This document shows positions 33,884-43,836 of a DNA stretch of 64,000 nt, in pieces. This DNA comes from CAZBSE01 sp964578625 (GTDB lineage: Bacteria; Actinomycetota; Humimicrobiia; Humimicrobiales; Humimicrobiaceae). Each line of letters opens with the position of its first letter. Position 1 is the first letter of the stretch. Location of the stretch: positions 186,001-250,000 of the forward strand of contig CAZODQ010000001.1 in NCBI GenBank assembly GCA_964578625.1, read 5' to 3'. The position numbers and the translations under genes are program-made. The notes under the pieces were generated by a model that did no database searches, was not told the origin of the DNA, and worked only from the letters and a program-made list of their open reading frames with translations.

Positions 33884-36800
33884 TTATTTCTTTTTGTTCT
33901 TCATATATTCCCTGGCCTGATACATAAATGCTTCCAGACGTGTCTCGGTAGTTTCTTGTTCCAACCCGTCAAAAGCAAGATTCAACCAGGGTATCTTATA
34001 ATCTTCTCTTATCCTCTTTGAGACAGCATTAACTATATTCCCGGGAATGCATGTAAAGGGCAGTACATTAATAATTCCATGAGCACCGTTTTTAATCCAA
34101 TCAACCGACTTGCCGATACTAAGGGCTGCTTCCCCAAACCACTTTATTATATAGGGCTCGGCATTATCCCAGATATTATAAATACCTTTTTCTTTATCCT
34201 CACGAAGGAAACCTTTAAGCGGCTTTTCCAGCCTGTGGTGGCTGTGTTCCAATAACCTATTAAGCATTCTGTTTAAAACATAAAATCTTATTCCCCTTAA
34301 AAAATCAAAGGAAAATTCGGTTAGTTTCTTATACTTACTATCTCCTTTTAACTCGCCATTCATCCCAAATAATTTTATAATCTTGTAATACAGGTCCGTC
34401 TGTTTGGTCAAAATATCTATCTTTCTTGTAGCTGTGGTATGATAGGGCCACTCTCCGAATGTAGGGATTTCAACTTCCCCGCCCTGTGCTTCCACTCTTC
34501 TTATGATCTCATTGTTGCTGTAAGGATGATTTCTGACAAATATCTCACCCACTATACCGATTAAGGGTTTATCTGTCCTGTCGACCGGTATATTTTCAAA
34601 GTCTTTTCTGGCATCTTTCAAAATACCGACCATTTTATCCAGTGTTTTTGGCATTGAAACATTTTCCACAGACCAGCACACATCTTCTATATATTTCCCG
34701 TATACTCTATCTGTTTTTCCTTCTTCCTTCTCATAAGGTCTTGTCTGCCTGAGCATTTTATTAAGGTAATCTACGGCAAAAATGCCGGACATCGCTTTTG
34801 CAAGCATTATGAAACCTTTTAATCCCTGCATGTCATATTCCTTGTAAAACTGGCCGACTTCCGGAGCTCCGGGTGCAATTATAGGCACATCTTCATATCC
34901 CAATTCTCTGATTATAATTTTCTGCATCTTATTATACTGTCCAAATCGGCAGGGACCGTGCGTCTGCGGCATCAGAAAAGCCACCTTTTTGGGGTCATTA
35001 TGCTTGAGTGTTTTAAGAATATCCCCCGTAGTTATGATAAAGGGGTAGCATTCCTTTCCCAGCGTATGTCTTCTTCCAAGTTTAAGTGTTTCGTCATCTG
35101 AATACAGCATCTCCGCATTTATTCCCACCGACTTGAATGCGGATTTAAGGACAACAGCACCGTCGCCCATATAAGGGATATATATAACTCTTCCCTGGCC
35201 TTTCTTGAAAACAGCATCTTCTCCTCTGGTTTTTACCTGGACCTGCGAAAAATCCTTCTTTTTTCTTACATTGTTAAGTGAGTCAATAAATGCCTCACAC
35301 CTGGTTATTACTCCTGCTCCTGCAGAGTGCTCATCTACCTCCAGCTTTAAAAACGGCTTTTCCATTTCCCTTTCAAAATACTGGAGTATAAAAGAATCAG
35401 GACCGCAGCCGAAATTGGTAATATAGACCGGATAAAGCCTGCTGTCTTTATTGATTACCTGTGCTGCACTCATTATTCTATCCCCGAACTCCCAGTACAG
35501 ATTCGGCCATTCCTTTGAAAGGTCCACTGAATCCACCGGCAGATAATCGAGGGGTATCACCTTAAAGCCGAGTTCCCTTAATTTCTTAGGGACATCCATA
35601 CTTATTGCCCTGTCACAGCTGTTGTAAGACCGGCTTGTCACTACAATAGCGACTTCATCCTTCTTCAGGCTGCTAAGCACTTCCTCTCCTCTTTTTTTAA
35701 TGGACTGGTAAAATTTATTCTGTACAGAATAAGCCTTTGCTATCGCATTCTTTATCGATCTCCTGCTTACCTCCAGTTCCTTTCCCAATTTAGTTAACTG
35801 TTTTTCCTTTATATATTCTTTAAAGCTAAAATTTAGAATAGGTGTAAGTATCTTTACATTTCCCGTATCTATGGCAGACTTTACAATCGACCAGGTCCCC
35901 TGAATAAAAGGACAGGGATAGCTTCCGGTCCTGTCACCTTTAATATTTTTTTCCTTGGTGGGCATATCTCTGGTAGTGGGTAAAAACAGGTAATCCACTT
36001 TTTTTTCTAAAAGATTCTTCACATGCCCAAGAGTAGTCTTCATAGGAAAACATGTCTCGGCTACCGCATTCTGAACCCCATCATTGATGATCTTTTTATT
36101 GGTCTTATCTGACAGGACAAGATCAAAACCAAGCTCTGAAAAGAACGCATTCCAGAATGGATAAAATTCATGGGTAAGCATGGAATAAGGTATACCGACT
36201 TTTTTTGCTCCCGGGTTTTTTTTGGCTTCATAGCAATTCAAAAGAAGGTTTTCCCGTTCGGCAAAATAATCCGGGATATCACTGCCGGCAGAATCCCCCT
36301 TCTCATATTTTTCACATCTTCCGCCATAAAACAACGGAGACCGACCCTTAATGGAAATCCTTTTAATATCGCATCTGTTTGAACAGCCCTTACATTCAAA
36401 AGAGCTGTGTGAGTAACTTACTCTGGATATATTTTCGAACCCTCTGAATTTTGTTTTTTCAGGAGAATCATCAAGTACCCTGATAGCTGTCCCTATTGCC
36501 CCTGTTACTTCATGGTTTTCGGGAACGATTACTTCTTTACCCAGGTAATTCTCAAAAGCAGCTATTACCGACTTATTGAACGCTACCGCACCCTGGAAAA
36601 AGATCCTGTTTCCTATTTTTTTTCTTCCCACTACCCTATTTATATAATTCATGGCAATAGAATAGGCAAGACCTGCTAAAATATCTTCTATTACCGCGCC
36701 TTTTTGGTAATGGGAATAGACGTTTGTTTCCATAAAAACAGTACAGCGTTCCCCCAGATTTAAAGGATTTTTCGCTTTCAGTGCCATATCACCGAATTCC

Positions 36801-38215
36801 TCAATTTTTATATCAAACCTCTCAGCCTGTTCCTCCAGAAAAGAACCAGTCCCTGCAGCACAGACCTTGTTCATCTCAAAATCAACTACCACTCCATCTT
36901 CCAGGGATATGAATTTGGAATCCTGGCCGCCAATTTCGAAAATGGTATCAACCGAACTGTCGATATCGGCTGCCGCAGTCGCCTGAGCGGTTATTTCATT
37001 TATCACTATATCTGCTCCGACAAAATCTCCTATCAGGTATCTCCCGGAACCGGTAGTGCCTACGCCCTTAACATTGATCCTATCACCGACCTTGCTGCCG
37101 ATTATTTCCACACCCTTTTTTACCGCCTCTATCGGCCTTCCCGCAGTCCGGAGGTAACATTTCTCAATAAGTTTCTTATCTTTATCTATAGCTACAACAT
37201 TGGTACTTATCGAGCCTACATCTATGCCGATATAGGCATCGACCTTCCTGCCTCCGAAATCATATTTACAGGTCTTCTGGGAAGGCAGTTTGGATTTAGT
37301 CAGAGTCAGAGCATCAAATGTTTCTCTTTTATATTCAAAATTTCCAAGATAGTCATCCAACCTGTCCGCTAAAGCAGCGGTATCCAGATCCTGCGGCACT
37401 ATGTTTGATTTTAAACTCAATGCAGCGCCTATAGCTCCTATGGATGCCCTATGCTCGGGGATTATTACCTTCTCTCCTAGTGCATCCTCAAAAGCCTTGA
37501 TCATAGCTTTATTGAAAGATACTCCGCCGCAGAAGATTATGGGCGGTATAAATTTCTTACCCTTGACTATCCCGGATTTGAAGCTTCTGGCCATTGCATA
37601 ACACAGACCAAGTATAATATCCTCATCGCTTGCCGCTTCCTGTTGAAGATGTATCATATCTGATTTTGCAAAAACACTGCATCTGCCGGCAATTGTAGAG
37701 GGTGTTTTTGATTTTAATGCCAGTTTGACAAACTCCTCTATGGTCAATCCGAACCTTGAAGCCTGCTGGTCAAGAAAAGACCCTGTACCGGCAGCGCACA
37801 ATTCGTTCATGGCATAATCACCAAATGCAAGATCTATGAACTTGGAATCCTGACCGCCGATTTCTATGACAGTCTTTGCATCCTTATATAAAAATCTTAC
37901 AGCACTTATAATGGCTTCTATTTCATTAATAAAACCAAGACCGAGCAGAGATGCTATCTCCTTTCCCCCCGAACCGGTAAAACCTATACCGGCAATCTTA
38001 TCATTATAATTACCCGCACTTATCGACCTGATATCATTTTTAACCGATTTTATCGATTCACCAAGATGTCTGGTATAAGGAAGGACTTCTACAATTTTTC
38101 CTTTCTCATCTATGATAGCTCTGTTGATGCTTATTGATCCTACATCGTAACCTATAAACAAACTCACTGCCTGCCCACTAATCCTCTCTAAATTAATTTT
38201 GGTATTATATAGCAA
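33884..38215 (-). CDS. Giant double-activase / 2-hydroxyacyl-CoA dehydratase-related protein
   Basis: A 1443-residue single-chain protein. Two BadF/BadG-type ASKHA ATPase domains come first (about 18-270 and 328-585). Each has the Fe-S cysteine pair of the HgdC activator: Cys140/Cys179 (ELCAAGTGSF, AGRCSVF) and Cys452/Cys491 (VCAAGTGSF, GERCTVF). Both pairs are 39 residues apart, as in HgdC (127/166). A cysteine cluster Cys608-x2-Cys611-x3-Cys615 with Cys634 follows. The rest (about 660-1443) is DUF2229/HgdB-like with ETCFPMK, YPCPF, TNFGCGPDS and LPFTCIPGN cysteines. HgdC-type activators inject one electron at the cost of ATP into a dehydratase or reductase. The substrate of this large fused family is unknown. 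The gene is monocistronic. Confidence 0.85.
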   Translation of the reverse strand: MLYNTKINLERISGQAVSLFIGYDVGSISINRAIIDEKGKIVEVLPYTRHLGESIKSVKNDIRSISAGNYNDKIAGIGFTGSGGKEIASLLGLGFINEIEAIISAVRFLYKDAKTVIEIGGQDSKFIDLAFGDYAMNELCAAGTGSFLDQQASRFGLTIEEFVKLALKSKTPSTIAGRCSVFAKSDMIHLQQEAASDEDIILGLCYAMARSFKSGIVKGKKFIPPIIFCGGVSFNKAMIKAFEDALGEKVIIPEHRASIGAIGAALSLKSNIVPQDLDTAALADRLDDYLGNFEYKRETFDALTLTKSKLPSQKTCKYDFGGRKVDAYIGIDVGSISTNVVAIDKDKKLIEKCYLRTAGRPIEAVKKGVEIIGSKVGDRINVKGVGTTGSGRYLIGDFVGADIVINEITAQATAAADIDSSVDTIFEIGGQDSKFISLEDGVVVDFEMNKVCAAGTGSFLEEQAERFDIKIEEFGDMALKAKNPLNLGERCTVFMETNVYSHYQKGAVIEDILAGLAYSIAMNYINRVVGRKKIGNRIFFQGAVAFNKSVIAAFENYLGKEVIVPENHEVTGAIGTAIRVLDDSPEKTKFRGFENISRVSYSHSSFECKGCSNRCDIKRISIKGRSPLFYGGRCEKYEKGDSAGSDIPDYFAERENLLLNCYEAKKNPGAKKVGIPYSMLTHEFYPFWNAFFSELGFDLVLSDKTNKKIINDGVQNAVAETCFPMKTTLGHVKNLLEKKVDYLFLPTTRDMPTKEKNIKGDRTGSYPCPFIQGTWSIVKSAIDTGNVKILTPILNFSFKEYIKEKQLTKLGKELEVSRRSIKNAIAKAYSVQNKFYQSIKKRGEEVLSSLKKDEVAIVVTSRSYNSCDRAISMDVPKKLRELGFKVIPLDYLPVDSVDLSKEWPNLYWEFGDRIMSAAQVINKDSRLYPVYITNFGCGPDSFILQYFEREMEKPFLKLEVDEHSAGAGVITRCEAFIDSLNNVRKKKDFSQVQVKTRGEDAVFKKGQGRVIYIPYMGDGAVVLKSAFKSVGINAEMLYSDDETLKLGRRHTLGKECYPFIITTGDILKTLKHNDPKKVAFLMPQTHGPCRFGQYNKMQKIIIRELGYEDVPIIAPGAPEVGQFYKEYDMQGLKGFIMLAKAMSGIFAVDYLNKMLRQTRPYEKEEGKTDRVYGKYIEDVCWSVENVSMPKTLDKMVGILKDARKDFENIPVDRTDKPLIGIVGEIFVRNHPYSNNEIIRRVEAQGGEVEIPTFGEWPYHTTATRKIDILTKQTDLYYKIIKLFGMNGELKGDSKYKKLTEFSFDFLRGIRFYVLNRMLNRLLEHSHHRLEKPLKGFLREDKEKGIYNIWDNAEPYIIKWFGEAALSIGKSVDWIKNGAHGIINVLPFTCIPGNIVNAVSKRIREDYKIPWLNLAFDGLEQETTETRLEAFMYQAREYMKNKKK

Positions 38216-38449
38216 TAGGAAGCGTAATAAATAAAAAGCAATACCACATTAAATAAAACTTCTCTAATAGCTGATTCCAATATGCTAACACATCTATTAT
38301 ATACGTCAACAGCCATGTTTTAGTTTCATTTTTATCCAAATAAAAAAATCCCGCAGGTTTTAAGCGGCCGGAGATAACCAGCCGTTAACTTCTTCTACAA
38401 TATTAATATTCAATATGTTAGAATTATTTACAAATATGATAAAGGAGCC

Positions 38450-39295
38450 ATGTTAAAATCAAACTGCCTTAAAATTTTAATAATTCTTATTCTATTTTTA
38501 TTTTTAATCCCCTTTATCTCTTCCTGTGACCAGACACTGATTGATATCTTTACCGAGATAAATTCCGATTACTCCGGAACAAGGACTATTGATATAGCAA
38601 TAAAAACAGAATACATCCAGAAGAGTGAGGTAATCCTTGGCCAGGACCAATCCCTTTTTGATAAAATATTTGAAAACCTACCAGAAGGTGAGAGTAAAAC
38701 TTACGAAGAAGGAGAGTACACTCATTTCAATTCCACGATAGAATTTGAAGACATCAGGTTTTTACCCCATATCTCAATAGATAATTTATCTGAATATCCG
38801 CTGAATGCAAAAATGGAAATAGAGAAGCACTTTTTCTATAATAAATATTACTTTGAAGACTATATAGACATGAAAATAGATGAGCTACTCCTTGATTCTA
38901 CAGATATAAATTCCGATTATATCAGGCTTGATGACCTGGTAGAAGCAGATAGCGACATTTTGGATATAACTTACCAGATAAAATTCCCGGTAGATATAAT
39001 CGACCATAATGGCGATATAGTCGGAGATAACAACATCATCATATGGAAAATAAAATATGGTGATGAAAAAATGATATATATAGAAGGTAAAAAGACAAAA
39101 TTTCTTAACTACTTTTTAATTATAATCCTGGGCATAATCGTACTGTTTATAATTTTTATAATTCTCGTCATAATCTTTGGCTCGAGAAGGGGTAAAACAA
39201 AAACTCCACCCAGAAAACCGCTCTACTCCTATGACAATTATTTTAAAAAAGACAGATATTTTGGCACCGGAGATAAAGATAACTGGGAAGATTAA
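38450..39295 (+). CDS. Predicted lipoprotein with C-terminal membrane helix
   Basis: A 281-residue exported protein. The N terminus is a signal peptide with a hydrophobic run (about 8-22) and lipobox ISSC at Cys26. An extracellular beta-rich domain (about 30-210) precedes a second helix (about 221-243) and a short basic, proline-containing cytoplasmic tail. The layout resembles DUF3153-like lipoproteins, but I do not recognise the family with certainty. AAAGGAG lies directly before the ATG. It is followed 13 nt later by fumB, so the two may be co-transcribed. The function is unknown. Confidence 0.72.
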   Translation: MLKSNCLKILIILILFLFLIPFISSCDQTLIDIFTEINSDYSGTRTIDIAIKTEYIQKSEVILGQDQSLFDKIFENLPEGESKTYEEGEYTHFNSTIEFEDIRFLPHISIDNLSEYPLNAKMEIEKHFFYNKYYFEDYIDMKIDELLLDSTDINSDYIRLDDLVEADSDILDITYQIKFPVDIIDHNGDIVGDNNIIIWKIKYGDEKMIYIEGKKTKFLNYFLIIILGIIVLFIIFIILVIIFGSRRGKTKTPPRKPLYSYDNYFKKDRYFGTGDKDNWED

Positions 39296-39308
39296 CATAT
39301 AATTAGAA

Positions 39309-39860
39309 ATGAACTCTAATACCTACAATCTATCTACACCCCTTACAGAAGAAAAAATTAAAAAACTAAAAGCAGGAGATATTATCTATTTAAGCGGTAC
39401 CGTATATGGAGCCAGAGACGCAGCTCACAGGAGAATCGTTGCTGCTCTCAAAAGCGGCGGGAGTCTGCCTCTAAACTTGAAAGACAATACTATATTTTAT
39501 GTAGGCCCATCTCCTACTCCTCCCGGTAAAATAAGCGGCAGCATAGGCCCTACCACCAGCGCCAGAATGGATGATCTGACCGAGCCGCTGCTCAAACAGG
39601 GCCTTAAGGCTATGATAGGCAAAGGCAGAAGAAGTGAGAAGATAAAGAAACTTCTAAAAAAATATAAATCGATTTATTTAGTATCCATAGGAGGTATCTC
39701 CGCATATCTTTCTACAAAAGTAACAGAAATCAAAGCTGCTGCATATAATGATTTAGGCGCCGAAGCAATCTATGAAATAATGGTAAAAGACTTTCCCCTT
39801 TTTGTTGCTTATGATATTTACGGCGGTGATATTTTTGATTCGGCTCTTCTTAAGGAATGA
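39309..39860 (+). CDS. Class I fumarate hydratase, beta subunit (Fe-S hydro-lyase C-terminal type)
   Basis: A 183-residue subunit of the two-subunit, oxygen-sensitive [4Fe-4S] fumarase (or tartrate dehydratase). Signatures: LKAGDIIYLSGTVYGARDAAHRRI (about 19-42), GPTTSARMD (about 79-87), MIGKG and ISAYLSTKV. It converts fumarate and malate reversibly with the alpha subunit. The alpha gene is on the opposite strand, and the two coding ends overlap by 43 nt, which is unusual. L(+)-tartrate or mesaconate as substrate cannot be excluded by sequence. Confidence 0.92.
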   Translation: MNSNTYNLSTPLTEEKIKKLKAGDIIYLSGTVYGARDAAHRRIVAALKSGGSLPLNLKDNTIFYVGPSPTPPGKISGSIGPTTSARMDDLTEPLLKQGLKAMIGKGRRSEKIKKLLKKYKSIYLVSIGGISAYLSTKVTEIKAAAYNDLGAEAIYEIMVKDFPLFVAYDIYGGDIFDSALLKE

Positions 39861-40675
39861 CAGCCCATAAAAACTGCCACCGGAAGTGTAGCTATATGGC
39901 ACGGAGCATGGATTATATTGCAGGCTAAGGCAGTCGTCTTCCCTCCTAAACCCTGCGGTCCTATTCCCGTCTCATTTACTGCCTTTAATATTTTATTCTC
40001 CAGAGCTCTGTATCTTTTATCTACGTTTCTTATATTTAGATTCCTAAAACTGGCTTTTCTTGCAAGACTAGCTGCTTCCGAAGCCCCGCCGCCAATTCCT
40101 ATGCCGATTATTACCGGAGGGCAGCATTTTGTAACATTTTTTTTAACTATGTTTAAAACAAGGTTGATTATTTCAGTTTCTTCCGCTGACGGATTCAACA
40201 TATACAGGTAAGAACAATTTTCACTGCCTCCACCCTTCAAGTATATTTTTATGTAAAGACCGGGAATGGAAGTAAAACTGGTACTTATTATCGCAGGAGT
40301 ATTATCCGAAGTGTTTTTTCTTTTATATAAAGGGTCGCTGACTATTGACTTTCTAAGATAATTTTTTCGGTAAGTATCTGCCACCACCTTATCCAGCACG
40401 TTATTCAGGTTACCGCCGTTTTTAATACAGATATCAGGGCCGATGTAGATATCAATATAAACCGAACCGCAATCCTGGCATAAGGGAAGTTTTTGCTTTC
40501 TGGCAATTTCCGCATTTTCTAAAATAAGGTTAAGGATTTTCTTAGCCCTTGTATCTGTCTCTTTCCTGGCAGCTGTTTTTAATACACCTTTAATATCATC
40601 GGGAAGATTGAAACTTGCTTCAATCAGAAGTTTTCCCGCTTCCTTTGTTATTGTTGTAATTTCTATACTTTTCAT
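39818..40675 (-). CDS. Class I fumarate hydratase, alpha subunit
   Basis: A 285-residue subunit carrying the catalytic [4Fe-4S] cluster. Candidate cluster cysteines are Cys66 (LPLCQDCG), Cys184 or Cys185 (KCCPPVIIGIGIGG) and Cys272 (FMGCHSLRR). KGGGSENCS and ETGIGPQGLGGKTTAL are alpha-subunit motifs. The start is placed at ATG 40675 (MKSIEITT) because the family begins there and GGA lies 6 nt upstream; an ATG at 40693 is possible. Its 5' end lies within the 3' end of topA (56 nt overlap), so it should be expressed with topA, while its beta partner is expressed from the other strand. Confidence 0.92.
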   Translation of the reverse strand: MKSIEITTITKEAGKLLIEASFNLPDDIKGVLKTAARKETDTRAKKILNLILENAEIARKQKLPLCQDCGSVYIDIYIGPDICIKNGGNLNNVLDKVVADTYRKNYLRKSIVSDPLYKRKNTSDNTPAIISTSFTSIPGLYIKIYLKGGGSENCSYLYMLNPSAEETEIINLVLNIVKKNVTKCCPPVIIGIGIGGGASEAASLARKASFRNLNIRNVDKRYRALENKILKAVNETGIGPQGLGGKTTALACNIIHAPCHIATLPVAVFMGCHSLRRAESKISPP

Positions 40676-42692
40676 CTTTTCCGGGGCAATCATGATTTAT
40701 ACATAAATCCCAGGGCTTTCTGCCCTTTTTTATAATTTTTACCATAGGATATCCGCAGTGTTTGCATTTCTCCCTGGTCGTGACCAGTAAGCCCTTCTGG
40801 GGAAGCGAAAACGTGGTTGTGCATTCGGGATAAGCGCTGCAGCCTACAAATCTTTTTCTGGTTTTTCTTGCGGTCCTGACAACAAGCTCTCCATTACAAT
40901 TTTCAGCAGGGCATTCCCCCACTACGAGATCTTCCATTATCCCTTTTTTTATCTCCTGTGATATTTCATCCTTTTCATTTTGAAGAACAGCCATGACTCC
41001 CCTCAGCATATTCCTTGACCTATCCACAACATCATCTTTGGTTTCATCACCGCTTACAATACCATCCATATACATCTCTAATTCCGAGGTCATCTCCGGG
41101 GATGATATTTTCTCAGCATGTTTTTTTAACATTTTTACTACAGCAACGGCTTTCTCGGAAGGCTGTAGAGGATTCCCTCCTACATATCCCCTTTGAATCA
41201 AGTTTTGTATAATTGTATGGCGGGTCGCTTTTGTTCCCAGACCTAGCTCCTCCATTTTTTCGACCAGCTTACCCTGTGTATATCTTGCCGGGGGTTTGGT
41301 TTCTTTTTCCAACAGTTCTCTGTCAACAACTGAAAGTACCTGCTTTTCCTTAAGCTCGGGAATAAAGACATCTTTACGTTTGTAGTACGGATAAAATCTT
41401 GTCCAGCTTTCTTCTATGATTTTTGAGCCGCCGGCGATAAATAGCTCTCCGTTTATATCAATAGACACATTCACACTTTTATTTTTTGCCGACGGCAGCA
41501 GAGTGCATATAAATCTCCTAACGATCAGATCATACAGCTTCCATTCATCACTGCCCAGGTTACCTTTTTCCGCAATTGACGTAGGATATATCGGAGGATG
41601 ATCCGTTGACCTCTTCCTGCCTCTGCTTGCCACTATATTTTTCTGCGCAAGAACTGCTTCAGACATCCGGCTGTATTCACTGCAGCTTCCGAGCATCCTG
41701 ACAATTTCCTTTATATCTATAGAAGAAGGATAAACCGTATTATCAGTTCGGGGATAACTTATATAACCGTTCATATACAGGTTCTCTGCAATACTTATAG
41801 TCTTTGACGCAGTGAATCCCAGTAGACTTCCGCTTATTATAAGAGCGGTGGTGTTGAAAGGTGTTGGAGGCTTTAGGTCACTTATACTCTCCTTTACCTC
41901 CATTACCGTTCCTGTATTACCTATTCTGCCGTAAACAGCCTGGGCATCTTCTTTTTTTAAAAATCTTTTCTTTTTAGGGGTAGCTTCAAACTCTTCACCG
42001 GATTCTGTTCTAAGTTTTACTCCCACAACCCAGTAAGGAACAGGTACGAATGATTTTATTTCCGATTCTCTTTCTACTATAAGGGCGAGAGTCGGAGTCT
42101 GTACCCTGCCTACCGATAGAAACTTGTCCTTTATCTGATAGGTAGCCAGGGATATAAAACGGGTAAGTGTTGCACCCCAGATCAAATCAATATCCTGCCT
42201 TGCCCTTCCTGCATAAGCAAGGTCAAAATCGATTTTCCCTAATTTAGAAAACGCCTGGTTTATATCTTTCGGAGTGATTGCAGAAAATTTTACTCTTTTT
42301 GCATCAACAAGTGCATTTTTTTCTTTAAGCAGCTGCACCGCATCATAACCAATAAGTTCGCCTTCTCTATCATAATCCGTGGCTATTATAACCTCATCTG
42401 CATCGCCGGATACTTTCATAAGTGCCTGTATTATCTTTTTCTGAATAGGAATTTTCTCTATTTTTGCATCAATAAGTTCCACCGGATCCACTTTAAACCA
42501 GTTTGCATACTCTTTTGGGTAGTCCACCTTCAATATATGTCCTTTGAGTCCGATGACTTTGAAATCCTTGTCATTAAAATTGAATCTATAGACCGGTACC
42601 CCATACACTTTCTCCTCGCTCACTCCATTACCTGCTAAAATTTCAGCGATCCTCCTGGCTGCTATTTCCTTTTCGCTTATAATAAGTTTCAA
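40620..42692 (-). CDS. topA: DNA topoisomerase I, archaeal type (type IA)
   Basis: A 690-residue type IA topoisomerase that relaxes negative supercoils. The Toprim domain has Glu7 (IISEKEIAA) and Asp106/Asp108 (ATDYDREGE). The active-site tyrosine is Tyr313 in NGYISYPRTDNTVYP. The short N terminus and the YISYPRTDNTVYP motif are those of archaeal topoisomerase I rather than classic bacterial TopA (TYMRTDS). Two C-terminal zinc modules (about 590-670) are seen as CPAENCNGEL..GCSAYPECT and CKHCGYPM..LCINHDCPG. The gene is divergent from nadA and overlaps the fumarase alpha gene at its 3' end. A second, bacterial-type topA may exist elsewhere. Confidence 0.93.
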   Translation of the reverse strand: MKLIISEKEIAARRIAEILAGNGVSEEKVYGVPVYRFNFNDKDFKVIGLKGHILKVDYPKEYANWFKVDPVELIDAKIEKIPIQKKIIQALMKVSGDADEVIIATDYDREGELIGYDAVQLLKEKNALVDAKRVKFSAITPKDINQAFSKLGKIDFDLAYAGRARQDIDLIWGATLTRFISLATYQIKDKFLSVGRVQTPTLALIVERESEIKSFVPVPYWVVGVKLRTESGEEFEATPKKKRFLKKEDAQAVYGRIGNTGTVMEVKESISDLKPPTPFNTTALIISGSLLGFTASKTISIAENLYMNGYISYPRTDNTVYPSSIDIKEIVRMLGSCSEYSRMSEAVLAQKNIVASRGRKRSTDHPPIYPTSIAEKGNLGSDEWKLYDLIVRRFICTLLPSAKNKSVNVSIDINGELFIAGGSKIIEESWTRFYPYYKRKDVFIPELKEKQVLSVVDRELLEKETKPPARYTQGKLVEKMEELGLGTKATRHTIIQNLIQRGYVGGNPLQPSEKAVAVVKMLKKHAEKISSPEMTSELEMYMDGIVSGDETKDDVVDRSRNMLRGVMAVLQNEKDEISQEIKKGIMEDLVVGECPAENCNGELVVRTARKTRKRFVGCSAYPECTTTFSLPQKGLLVTTREKCKHCGYPMVKIIKKGRKPWDLCINHDCPGKDEKYRNYNNNKGSGKTSD

Positions 42693-42918
42693 AAAAATAC
42701 TCCTGCTTGTGTAATAAAAGTATTGTAAATTTTAATTAATTTTATCAGAATTTGAAATAATAACATTAATAGAAAAATAAATAAATCCTTTATGTCCGAA
42801 AACTACCATCAGTTTAAAAATCTTTTTTTGTACATTCCGGTATATTAAAATGCTTATTTAAATTTTATTAATGTTGTTTTAAAATAACAAAAACATCTTA
42901 ACTACAATAAAGAAAAAA

Positions 42919-43833
42919 ATGAATACCAATTTAGATCTCATAGACAGGATAATAAAGTTAAAAAAAGAAAAGGATGCTGTTATATTGTCTCATAACTACC
43001 AGATCGGCGAAGTACAGGATATTGCAGACTTTGTTGGTGATTCTTTCCAGTTAAGCGTAAAGGCATCAAAGACCAGACATAAAATCATAGTATTCTGCGG
43101 AGTACATTTTATGGCTGAGACCGCTAAAATAATATCCCCTGACAAAAAAGTCCTGCTCCCAGATAAAAACAGCGGCTGCCCAATGGCAGATATGATCAGT
43201 GCATCACAGCTTAAAAAATTAAAAAATGAAAATTCCGGTGCAGTAGTAGTATGTTATGTAAATACCTCCGCTGAGGTCAAGGCATTCAGCGATATATGCT
43301 GTACATCTTCAAACGCAGTAAATGTAGTAAACTCTATTCCCAGGAATAAAGAAATAATATTCATACCGGATAAATACCTGGGGGACTACGTTCAGAAACA
43401 GACCGGCAGAAAATTTATATTATGGAATGGATATTGCCCCACACATATTATGATCAACGCCAAGGATATCATACGGCTCAAGAAAGACAACTTAGATGCT
43501 ACAGTCATAGTGCACCCGGAATGCACTCTGGACGTAATAAATATTGCAGACAAAGTAGCTTCTACCGGAGGGATGTTAAAATATATAAAGAACAGCAGGA
43601 AAGATAAATTTATAATTGGAACAGAAATAGGGATAATATATAGATTAAAAAAGGAAAACCCAAATAAAACCTTCTACCCTGCATCCGGCAAAGCCATATG
43701 TCCAAACATGAAACTTACGAATTTAGAAAAAATCCTCTGGTCGCTGGAAGAGGAGAGTTACAGGATAGATATTCCGGAAGAGATCATTCGGAAAGCAAGA
43801 TCAGCTATTGACAGGATGATAGCTATTAAATAA
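42919..43833 (+). CDS. nadA: Quinolinate synthase
   Basis: A 304-residue [4Fe-4S] enzyme condensing iminoaspartate with dihydroxyacetone phosphate to quinolinate. The three cluster cysteines are Cys87 (SGCPMAD), Cys173 (GYCPTH) and Cys261 (AICPNMK), spaced almost as in Thermotoga NadA. ILSHNYQIGEVQDIADFVGDSFQLS is the N-terminal substrate-binding signature. It is first in the nadA-nadB-nadC operon, three bases before nadB. A weak inverted repeat TTGTT/AACAA (42874-42890) is upstream, but no convincing operator or promoter was found in the 226-nt gap. Confidence 0.97.
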   Translation: MNTNLDLIDRIIKLKKEKDAVILSHNYQIGEVQDIADFVGDSFQLSVKASKTRHKIIVFCGVHFMAETAKIISPDKKVLLPDKNSGCPMADMISASQLKKLKNENSGAVVVCYVNTSAEVKAFSDICCTSSNAVNVVNSIPRNKEIIFIPDKYLGDYVQKQTGRKFILWNGYCPTHIMINAKDIIRLKKDNLDATVIVHPECTLDVINIADKVASTGGMLKYIKNSRKDKFIIGTEIGIIYRLKKENPNKTFYPASGKAICPNMKLTNLEKILWSLEEESYRIDIPEEIIRKARSAIDRMIAIK

Positions 43834-43836
43834 ATT

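Noticed and set aside
38366..38390. GGCTGG/CCGGCC hairpin between the divergent activase and lipoprotein genes
   Set aside because: Short stem, no T-run, far from either gene; no function can be assigned.
42874..42890. TTGTT/AACAA inverted repeat before nadA as a NAD-repressor site
   Set aside because: Five-base arms in very AT-rich DNA; no match to a nad operator that I could defend.
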